Below the pieces are notes generated by a model. That model did not search any database. It was not told the origin of the DNA and worked only from the letters and a program-made list of their open reading frames with translations. A program made the position numbers and the translations under genes. Of a stretch of DNA of 5,946 nt, positions 1-3,994 are shown piece by piece. Within the stretch, counting starts at the first letter, position 1; each line of letters opens with the position of its first letter. Origin of the DNA: Archaeoglobales archaeon (GTDB lineage Archaea > Halobacteriota > Archaeoglobi > Archaeoglobales > Archaeoglobaceae); assembly GCA_003663055.1 (NCBI GenBank), contig QMZF01000075.1, positions 1 to 5,946 on the forward strand, in the 5' to 3' direction.

Positions 1-59
1 ACCCTATCCGTTATGTCCAATACTTCTACCCTTTTTCCAGTTTTTACTTCGACCAGCAT
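1..59 (-). CDS. YjbQ/UPF0047-like protein, N-terminal fragment (cut by window edge)
   Basis: Only 19 codons are visible, reading MLVEVKTGKRVEVLDITDR, before the gene leaves the window at position 1. The pattern of a short beta strand, then T-x-x-R-x-E-V-x-D-I-T, resembles the start of archaeal YjbQ (UPF0047) proteins, small beta-sheet proteins of about 130-140 residues linked to thiamin phosphate synthase-like activity. The ATG directly follows the TAA of the Clp1-like gene with no base between them. A GAGGG at 68-72 on the minus strand, inside the upstream gene, lies 8 bases from the ATG and supports this start. It is almost certainly co-transcribed and translationally coupled with the kinase gene. 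The family call rests on a short N-terminal pattern and is tentative; that a gene starts here is more secure. Confidence 0.5.
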   Translation of the reverse strand, partial: MLVEVKTGKRVEVLDITDR

Positions 60-1223
60 TTACGGAACCCTCGTAGGAACTTCTCTACCTTTTTCAAGCC
101 TAAACTCTCCAAATTCTATCATCCTTATGTTTTTTGTACCCGCCAAGATATCAATTTTTCCCGATTCAAAGTCTATCCTTCTCACAACCCCCATTCCTTC
201 GTATTTTTCAGAGTAAACGCCAACGACAAGGCCGCAAAAGCTTTCTGGAGTGAATATATTTACATCCTCAACACCATACACTTCTTTTAACGCTTTGATA
301 GCCTCGAGGCTAACATCTTTTTCCTCGTAAACGCATACATTAAGAAAATCGCTGCCAACTTCGGCAAACAGAACTTGACAAAACATTTCTTTTAAAACGT
401 CATCCTCAATTCTCCTGCCTCTGAAAAGTGTGGTGCTGCCAAGCCTCACATTTTCAAGGCTAACAGTTACAACCACTGCATTTCCAAGCCCTTTTGCGTA
501 GCACTCACTCCTTATAGCGCTTCTGACCTCTCTGCTCCTCTTCTTTGGAACGAAGGAATCGACAGTTGTTACGTTAAAGTCCTCGAGATAGTATGGGCTT
601 TCTCCGAGGCAGATTATAACATCAGGCTTGAAAATCTCTATCTTTGCGAGCTTGTAGTTTCTTGCTCTTCTCCCCCTCGTCCAGCCTGTAGTGTCCGTAA
701 TAATCCAGTCGCCCTTTGCCATCTCCACGAGTTTTGCGAACCCCCTCAAGCACCTTGCCTCTCTTCCCGTTGGGGACGTTGTACCCACAAACACACCGTC
801 AAGCATGGGCACGTCCGCTATGGTTATGCACTTCTCTGCAATGCCAATTCCCATCGCTGCCGGATGCGCTATGTCCGCCTGTCCTATATCGGCATCTATT
901 ACGCACTTCTTTCCATCGAGTCTGTTTACAAGCCATGCTGCAAAACTACTTTTCCCGGTGTCTGTTTCACCAAACAGGAGAATTCTTCTCCATTCGTTGC
1001 ATTTTATTTCTTCTACAACTTTTTCCCAGCTTTTTGGTATTGTTGAACCCTTTACCGGGATGAAGCTACCTTCAACCTCTACGGCTCCCTCCTTTAGGTA
1101 GAGGGGGATGAGTTTCCTAGAATCGACTTTTTTAACGGGACAGCCAAATACCTCTGCATAACCCTCAACAACTTCTGCCCTCCCCTCAAGTAGTATGGTT
1201 GTGTCGGAATCCTTTACGAGCAT
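60..1223 (-). CDS. Clp1/Grc3-type polynucleotide 5'-kinase (P-loop)
   Basis: This 387-residue protein has the layout of the Clp1/Grc3/NOL9 family, which transfers the ATP gamma-phosphate to RNA or DNA 5'-hydroxyl ends. The N-terminal beta domain (about 8-60) carries the LLEGRAEVVEGYAEVFG signature. The P-loop domain follows, with Walker A GETDTGKSS at 85-93, a family motif DADIGQADI at 110-118, and Walker B-like IITDTTGW at 174-181. The basic stretch RGRRARNYK at 183-191 is the probable lid or substrate-contact region. A C-terminal domain of about 100 residues completes the protein. Length fits archaeal members (roughly 350-400), and all catalytic motifs look intact. The ATG lies one base after the TAG of the upstream membrane-protein gene, and the SD is weak, so translational coupling is likely. 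Archaeal homologues were shown biochemically to be kinases; the cellular substrate, such as tRNA halves or repair ends, is not settled. It should be cytoplasmic. Confidence 0.88.
   Translation of the reverse strand: MLVKDSDTTILLEGRAEVVEGYAEVFGCPVKKVDSRKLIPLYLKEGAVEVEGSFIPVKGSTIPKSWEKVVEEIKCNEWRRILLFGETDTGKSSFAAWLVNRLDGKKCVIDADIGQADIAHPAAMGIGIAEKCITIADVPMLDGVFVGTTSPTGREARCLRGFAKLVEMAKGDWIITDTTGWTRGRRARNYKLAKIEIFKPDVIICLGESPYYLEDFNVTTVDSFVPKKRSREVRSAIRSECYAKGLGNAVVVTVSLENVRLGSTTLFRGRRIEDDVLKEMFCQVLFAEVGSDFLNVCVYEEKDVSLEAIKALKEVYGVEDVNIFTPESFCGLVVGVYSEKYEGMGVVRRIDFESGKIDILAGTKNIRMIEFGEFRLEKGREVPTRVP
68..72 (-). promoter_or_regulatory. Shine-Dalgarno for the YjbQ-like gene
   Basis: GAGGG on the minus strand lies within the last codons of the kinase gene, 8 bases before the ATG at 59-57. 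It is complementary to the archaeal 16S 3' end and supports that ATG as a real start despite the zero-base junction. Confidence 0.5.
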
Positions 1224-1224
1224 A

Positions 1225-2088
1225 CTAATCTTCTGTTAGTTTAATCTCGATAACCCTCAACTCTGGTTGAGCCTCCAAGAGTTTAGTAAAGTTCGTATCC
1301 TTCATTATTGCGACGCTAAATCCATCATCGTAGTTTGTGTAGTTGTAGTACTCGGTTACGTTTGAATCGATAAACAGTCCGTTTTTTGTGAAGTGCACAC
1401 CAACGACCTTCTCATATAAGCTACCGTTCATTCTAAGGCCGGTGAAGTAGAAGTCCATGTAATCTGTGATGTTGCCCTTTGTTAGTGACTTTGCCGCTTC
1501 TCCATAGAATATCAGAATAACATTAAAATCACCGGGAATGCGAGAAGTGTAGTTGGAAATAAGGTCTGACATGCTTCCATTTCCTGAAAGAATCGTGTCG
1601 ATAGCCTTTGCAACGTGAGGGATTGTGCCTATCAGAAACGGAGAAGCTTCTGGAAAGAGCAATACTCCCTGGGCAACTTTAACGTCGAAACCTCTGTATT
1701 TATCTTTCTCACCAGCAAAAAACACCCTTGTCTTGTTAACATCAACCATGTACAGCAACCCATCGCTATAGCCGGCGATAAGCATTCTTTCTACGGGATG
1801 CGAAAGTCTGAGGTTTGAAAAAACGTACCTGTCATAGTTTATGGTTATGATATGGTTAACATAATCCAGTAGGGTCTCATTCTCGCACTTCGCAGCGTAA
1901 ATTATCTGATCGGCTCCGGCTGGCACACACCTAAGCCACTCATTAAAACCGTGGAATTCGTAGGCAATTTCTCTTTCAGGAGCAACGTAACTTCCCCTGA
2001 GAGCGTAGACGAGCACACTTCCAAGCATAATAAGCGCTAAGAAGAAGGCTAGAAGTCTTGCCGATTTGGTCTCCATTCTTTTGGCCAT
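1225..2088 (-). CDS. Single-pass surface protein rich in N-glycosylation sequons, function unknown
   Basis: I do not recognise this 287-residue protein. Residues 1-11 are basic, and 12-30 form one hydrophobic segment (LLAFFLALIMLGSVLVYAL) that should act as an uncleaved signal anchor with the remainder outside the cell. The outer part holds nine N-x-S/T sequons, with Asn at 70, 118, 170, 179, 206, 221, 243, 249 and 266. Archaeal S-layer and surface proteins are often glycosylated at such sites. It has only two cysteines, C54 and C68, close enough to form a disulfide. The ectodomain looks like mixed alpha/beta with no catalytic motif I can name. The ATG is supported by a minus-strand GAGGA at 2095-2099, 6 bases upstream. 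It is the first gene of the minus-strand operon, ending one base before the Clp1-like gene. A lineage-restricted archaeal surface protein is the best guess; a substrate-binding or sensor role cannot be excluded. Confidence 0.8.
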   Translation of the reverse strand: MAKRMETKSARLLAFFLALIMLGSVLVYALRGSYVAPEREIAYEFHGFNEWLRCVPAGADQIIYAAKCENETLLDYVNHIITINYDRYVFSNLRLSHPVERMLIAGYSDGLLYMVDVNKTRVFFAGEKDKYRGFDVKVAQGVLLFPEASPFLIGTIPHVAKAIDTILSGNGSMSDLISNYTSRIPGDFNVILIFYGEAAKSLTKGNITDYMDFYFTGLRMNGSLYEKVVGVHFTKNGLFIDSNVTEYYNYTNYDDGFSVAIMKDTNFTKLLEAQPELRVIEIKLTED

Positions 2089-2094
2089 GCTTCG

Positions 2095-2099
2095 TCCTC
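2095..2099 (-). promoter_or_regulatory. Shine-Dalgarno for the surface-protein gene
   Basis: GAGGA on the minus strand with 6-base spacing to the ATG at 2088-2086. It favours this start over the in-frame ATG four codons later (Met5). Confidence 0.6.
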
Positions 2100-2149
2100 G
2101 AAGAAAAAACAGATAAAAGTTTTGGTCAGCTCTGAAATTTTAATCTTCG

Positions 2150-2160
2150 TAAAATATAGA
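2150..2160 (-). promoter_or_regulatory. TATA-like promoter for the minus-strand operon
   Basis: The minus strand reads TCTATATTTTA, preceded by an A-rich BRE-like stretch. With the usual archaeal spacing of about 25 bases, transcription would begin near 2125-2130 and give a leader of about 40 bases that includes the SD. A nearer A/T tract (minus AAACTTTTATCT, 2111-2122) is an alternative, but it would place the start almost at the ATG and leave no room for the SD. Confidence 0.4.
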
Positions 2161-2169
2161 CATTTTTGT

Positions 2170-2201
2170 CCGTTTCGAACCAAAACGTAGATTCGGTACG
2201 G
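2170..2201. promoter_or_regulatory. Imperfect inverted repeat between divergent promoters (candidate operator)
   Basis: CCGTTTCGAA at 2170-2179 and TTCGGTACGG at 2192-2201 match as inverted copies at 8 of 10 positions, separated by 12 bases. The pair lies between the minus-strand TATA (2150-2160) and the plus-strand TATA (2219-2230), upstream of both. That is a typical place for a regulator to act on divergent promoters. An alternative small stem, CGTTT/AAACG with a 7-base loop at 2171-2187, overlaps it. The function is inferred from position only. Confidence 0.3.
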
Positions 2202-2218
2202 AGAAGTATTATCTAAAA

Positions 2219-2230
2219 TTTAATATATAG
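2219..2230 (+). promoter_or_regulatory. TATA-like promoter, plus strand
   Basis: TTTAATATATAG preceded by AAAA is the strongest plus-strand archaeal TATA candidate in the divergent gap. The expected transcription start is near 2248-2252. That coincides with the ATG of a small ORF at 2249 and lies about 85 bases before the ferredoxin ATG. Confidence 0.45.
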
Positions 2231-2248
2231 ATATGCTAACTTCAGGTT

Positions 2249-2347
2249 ATGCACCTTAATTGCAGGAAGAAAGATAGATGTAGTTCCTTATCAAAGAGCG
2301 ATAGGATTATATCCTTCCCGCTAAATGAAGAGATATGCCTGCCGTGA
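2249..2347 (+). CDS. Possible 32-residue leaderless small ORF overlapping the ferredoxin start
   Basis: An ATG at 2249 opens a 32-codon frame that ends with TGA at 2345-2347, overlapping the first 13 bases of the ferredoxin gene in another frame. The peptide starts MHLNCRKKDRCSSL and has cysteines at 5, 11 and 30 and a basic N-terminal half. It has no SD, but the ATG lies where transcription from the TATA at 2219-2230 should start, which suits leaderless translation. The overlapping stop/start arrangement could couple it to the ferredoxin. A frame this short can easily occur by chance, and I recognise no family, so this is only a candidate. The alternative is a plain 5' leader. Confidence 0.2.
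   Translation: MHLNCRKKDRCSSLSKSDRIISFPLNEEICLP
2303..2315. promoter_or_regulatory. AGGAT-TAT-ATCCT palindrome with TATA-like core, just before the ferredoxin gene
   Basis: Five-base perfect arms flank a TAT centre, 20 bases before the ferredoxin ATG. The core TTATAT could be a second TATA element, which would start transcription almost at the ATG. The palindrome could instead be a regulator site or a small hairpin. The choice between these cannot be made from sequence. Confidence 0.25.
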
Positions 2348-2505
2348 TTGACGAAAACAAATGCGATGGATGCGGAACTTGCGTTGACGAATGTCCAGTT
2401 GGAGCCATAGAACTAAACGACACTGCCCACGTTGATGCGGATCTATGCACAGACTGTGGAACTTGCGTTGACGTTTGCCCCAACGAAGCGATAACGCTTG
2501 AATAG
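2335..2505 (+). CDS. 2[4Fe-4S] ferredoxin
   Basis: A 56-residue protein of the clostridial/archaeal 8-Fe ferredoxin type, a soluble low-potential electron carrier. Two CxxCxxCxxxCP motifs are visible, with Cys at 10, 13, 16, 20 and at 38, 41, 44, 48. All eight ligands and both prolines are present, so two intact [4Fe-4S] clusters are expected. The acidic composition and lack of a signal sequence fit a cytoplasmic carrier. The two halves are clearly duplicated, and even the DNA keeps a 16-base identical segment in register. The ATG is preceded by a weak GAAGAG rather than a strong SD. The upstream ATG at 2325 is in another frame and closes after eight codons. In Archaeoglobales such ferredoxins serve many oxidoreductases, so no specific partner can be named. 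It is 51 bases upstream of the GTPase gene, which appears to have its own promoter. Confidence 0.93.
   Translation: MPAVIDENKCDGCGTCVDECPVGAIELNDTAHVDADLCTDCGTCVDVCPNEAITLE
2374..2473 (+). repeat. 16-base direct repeat inside the ferredoxin gene
   Basis: GGAACTTGCGTTGACG occurs identically at 2374-2389 and 2458-2473. The 84-base offset is exactly 28 codons, so both copies encode the same G-T-C-V-D segment of the two cluster-binding halves. Confidence 0.9.
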
Positions 2506-2510
2506 ATGGC

Positions 2511-2524
2511 AAAGTTTTAATTAT
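2511..2524 (+). promoter_or_regulatory. Promoter for the GTPase / DUF2073 / zinc-ribbon operon
   Basis: AAAGTTTTAATTAT, just after the ferredoxin stop, has a BRE-like purine start and a TATA-like core. Spacing predicts a start near 2545, giving a leader of about 10 bases that still contains the GAGGTG SD. Read-through from the ferredoxin is also possible because no convincing terminator separates the genes. Confidence 0.45.
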
Positions 2525-2545
2525 CATATCTAAATTATGAGCATA

Positions 2546-2551
2546 GAGGTG
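2546..2551 (+). promoter_or_regulatory. Shine-Dalgarno that decides the GTPase start
   Basis: GAGGTG ends 5 bases before the ATG at 2557. Its last bases overlap an in-frame GTG at 2551, so that GTG cannot use this SD and the ATG is preferred. Confidence 0.75.
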
Positions 2552-2556
2552 TGCTC

Positions 2557-3192
2557 ATGGGTCTGATACTCAGGATAAAGAAAAAGTTTGGCTTCCTGCT
2601 TAAGTGGTTCTTCAGGAAGGACAGAATGAAGATAGGCATATACGGCCCGCCCAACGCTGGTAAAACAACGCTAGCCAATAGAATTCTTAGAGATTGGACA
2701 GGCGATGTCATGGGAGCTGTTAGCGACATACCCCACGAAACTAGGAGAGCTAGGCTGAGGGAAGGAGTGAGAATAGAAGTTGATGGGAAGTCCGTCACCC
2801 TTGATATCGTTGACACTCCCGGCTTGGCGACGAAGATAGACTTTCATGAATTCATGAAGTACGGCTTGCCGGAAGACGAGGCGAAGAGGAGGGCTAAGGA
2901 AGCAACGGAAGGGGTTATAGAGGCGATAAAGTGGTTAGACGACCTCGATGGTGTGTTGCTCGTTATGGACTCTACGGAAGACCCGTTTACGCAGGTAAAC
3001 GTTACGATAGTTGGTAACATTGAGGCGAGAAACCTCCCGCTGCTCATAGTTGCAAACAAAATAGACCTGCCGAATGCCTCTCCAGCGAGAATAAAGGCTG
3101 CATTTCCACAACATCCCGTGGTACCAATTTCGGCATTGAAGGGATTGAATATAGACAGTCTGTACAAGGCTATAGCCGAGAGGTTCAGTTGA
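2557..3192 (+). CDS. arvA: Era/Ras-like small GTPase, OapA/ArvA family (archaeal vesicle-associated)
   Basis: A 211-residue GTPase with all core motifs: G1 GPPNAGKTT (30-38), a switch I region around HETRRAR (60-66) with a candidate G2 Thr62, G3 DTPG (86-89), G4 NKID (167-170) and G5 ISAL (191-194). The IGIYGPPNAGKTTLANRI and EDPFTQVN (141-148) stretches and the overall length fit the euryarchaeal family called OapA or ArvA. In Haloferax the gene was first noted next to an origin, and the GTPase was later reported as needed for extracellular vesicle formation. Residues 1-23 are hydrophobic and basic (LILRIKKKFGFLLKWFFRK), a possible amphipathic membrane-contact helix. The ATG is chosen over GTG 2551 because of SD position and because family members begin MGL. 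Its TGA overlaps the SD of the next gene, so expression of the three genes is coupled. A vesicle role in this organism is inferred from homology. Confidence 0.9.
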   Translation: MGLILRIKKKFGFLLKWFFRKDRMKIGIYGPPNAGKTTLANRILRDWTGDVMGAVSDIPHETRRARLREGVRIEVDGKSVTLDIVDTPGLATKIDFHEFMKYGLPEDEAKRRAKEATEGVIEAIKWLDDLDGVLLVMDSTEDPFTQVNVTIVGNIEARNLPLLIVANKIDLPNASPARIKAAFPQHPVVPISALKGLNIDSLYKAIAERFS

Positions 3193-3196
3193 GGTG
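3191..3196 (+). promoter_or_regulatory. Shine-Dalgarno of the DUF2073 gene, overlapping the GTPase stop
   Basis: GAGGTG shares two bases with the TGA of the GTPase gene and lies 6 bases before the ATG at 3203. It rules against the in-frame GTG at 3194, which lies inside the SD. Confidence 0.75.
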
Positions 3197-3202
3197 GTAG
3201 GA

Positions 3203-3559
3203 ATGGAGGGCGTGCAACTCAACCTCGTTTCCAAGGACAGGCTCGACAAAATGGCTTCGATGGAAAAGATAAGAATGATCCTCGACGAGGTAAAGAATGG
3301 AAAGATCGTTGTCCTCGAATCGGGGCTAACTCCAGAGGAAGAGGCTAAATTGATAGAGCTAACGATGCTCGAAATCGATCACGAGAACTTTGTGGGTATA
3401 GAAGTGGAATCCTACCCCCAGAAATCGAGAGGGTTCTTTGGCAAGCTTTTTGGAAAGCCCAAGGGAAGATTAACGGTAATAGGGCCGGCGAACAGGCTTA
3501 AGACTTTGCAAAAGAGGGAAGATTTGATTACGGCCTTAGTCCAGTTTGGTGAAGGCTAA
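3203..3559 (+). CDS. arvB: DUF2073 protein, OapB/ArvB family
   Basis: A 118-residue protein matching the DUF2073 family that accompanies the small GTPase in euryarchaea. Diagnostic stretches are SMEKIRMILDEVKNGKIVVLE (residues 19-39), GLTPEEEAKLIELTMLEI (41-58), GIEVESYP (65-72) and KGRLTVIGPANRLKTL (87-102). It is a cytoplasmic alpha/beta protein without cysteines or a signal sequence. Residues 74-89 form a short loop that is basic and aromatic (KSRGFFGKLFGKPKGR) between two conserved blocks, a possible lipid or nucleic-acid contact. No enzymatic motif is visible. It probably works with the GTPase as a partner or regulator, but that is inferred from persistent gene adjacency. The ATG is set by the GAGGTG SD. 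Ten bases separate it from the GTPase stop and 11 bases separate its own stop from the zinc-ribbon gene. Confidence 0.88.
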   Translation: MEGVQLNLVSKDRLDKMASMEKIRMILDEVKNGKIVVLESGLTPEEEAKLIELTMLEIDHENFVGIEVESYPQKSRGFFGKLFGKPKGRLTVIGPANRLKTLQKREDLITALVQFGEG

Positions 3560-3564
3560 GGTGA
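3560..3564 (+). promoter_or_regulatory. Shine-Dalgarno of the zinc-ribbon gene
   Basis: GGTGA directly follows the TAA of the DUF2073 gene and lies 6 bases before the ATG at 3571, fitting the archaeal anti-SD and supporting coupled translation. Confidence 0.65.
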
Positions 3565-3570
3565 GCAAAG

Positions 3571-3897
3571 ATGCCCCACCGCTGTACAAAGTGTGGAAGA
3601 GAGTACGCTGATGGCGATATGCGTATACTTCAGGGCTGCGAATGTGGAAATAACAAATTTTTATATGTTCCAAAAGAAGAAAAGAGAAGAGAGAGAAAAG
3701 AAGAGGAAGTGAAGGAGAGCGAAACATCCTTTAGCGAAACACCTCTTGGGATAGAGAGCGTTAGAATTCTTAGCCCAGGAATGTACGAAATAAACTTGGA
3801 AAAAGTTTTTTCGAGGGACGAAATAGTCATAGCGTTGCGGGAAGATGGAAGATATGTCATTCACTTACCATCTCTTTTAAAAAGAAGGAGAAAGTGA
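3571..3897 (+). CDS. arvC: Zinc-ribbon protein, OapC/ArvC family
   Basis: A 108-residue, two-part protein. The N-terminal zinc ribbon starts MPHRCTKCG and has Cys at 5, 8, 23 and 25 (CxxC plus CxC), four probable zinc ligands. Residues 35-52 form a highly charged Lys/Glu/Arg linker. The C-terminal part (about 60-104) holds the conserved GIESVRILSPGMYEINL and IVIALREDGRYVIHLP blocks, which look like a small beta domain. The MPHxCTxCG start and this C-terminal block are typical of the third member of the euryarchaeal GTPase cluster. The protein ends in a basic KRRRK tail. Its biochemical role is unknown; zinc ribbons often mediate nucleic-acid or protein contact. It is the last gene of the operon and is followed by a hairpin and T-run. 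Confidence 0.87.
   Translation: MPHRCTKCGREYADGDMRILQGCECGNNKFLYVPKEEKRRERKEEEVKESETSFSETPLGIESVRILSPGMYEINLEKVFSRDEIVIALREDGRYVIHLPSLLKRRRK
3672..3709 (+). repeat. 38-base purine-only tract inside the zinc-ribbon gene
   Basis: All bases from 3672 to 3709 are A or G. The tract encodes most of the charged Lys/Glu/Arg linker, whose codons are purine-rich, so amino-acid choice largely explains it. Confidence 0.85.
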
Positions 3898-3923
3898 GGA
3901 GTATTTATTCTCCTAAATTTTTT
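3897..3923 (+). terminator. Hairpin plus T-run after the GTPase operon
   Basis: AGGAG (3897-3901) can pair with CTCCT (3910-3914) across an 8-base loop, followed three bases later by six T (3918-3923). The stem is short, but archaeal termination relies mainly on the T-run, and the position right after the zinc-ribbon stop is fitting. Confidence 0.5.
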
Positions 3924-3957
3924 GAGCGGCAAAAAAAGACAAAATTGCAACACCATC

Positions 3958-3970
3958 AAAAATATTATAT
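3958..3970 (+). promoter_or_regulatory. TATA-like promoter for alaS
   Basis: AAAAATATTATAT lies about 30 bases before the alaS ATG at 3995. Typical spacing places transcription start only a few bases before the ATG. This agrees with the lack of any SD and suggests a leaderless or near-leaderless mRNA. Confidence 0.5.
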
Positions 3971-3994
3971 GAATTCACGAAGCTCGGAAAAACG

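Noticed and set aside
691..1101. Long plus-strand open frames of 115 and 136 codons
   Set aside because: They lie opposite the Clp1-like kinase, whose Walker motifs are intact. Their peptides have no family features, and no promoter or SD precedes them.
2171..2187. tRNA-like T-arm (GGTTCGAAAC on the minus strand)
   Set aside because: The stem CGTTT/AAACG has a loop of the wrong sequence for a T-loop, and no acceptor, D or anticodon arms can be found around it.
2325..2351. Eight-codon frame beginning ATG AAG AGA just before the ferredoxin
   Set aside because: It is too short to assess, has no signals, and is explained as chance in an A/T-rich leader.
2551..2556. GTG at 2551 as GTPase start
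   Set aside because: It overlaps the SD itself. The ATG at 2557 has correct spacing and gives the MGL start typical of the family.
2089..2556. Replication origin near the oapABC-like genes
   Set aside because: No repeated origin-recognition boxes, A/T-rich unwinding block with flanking repeats, or Orc1/Cdc6 gene is visible in the window.
3194..3202. GTG at 3194 as DUF2073 start
   Set aside because: It lies inside the GAGGTG SD that serves the ATG at 3203.
2844..3249. Minus-strand open frames of about 105 codons
   Set aside because: They are antisense to the GTPase G4/G5 region and the start of the DUF2073 gene, with low-complexity Ser-rich or irregular peptides and no start signals.
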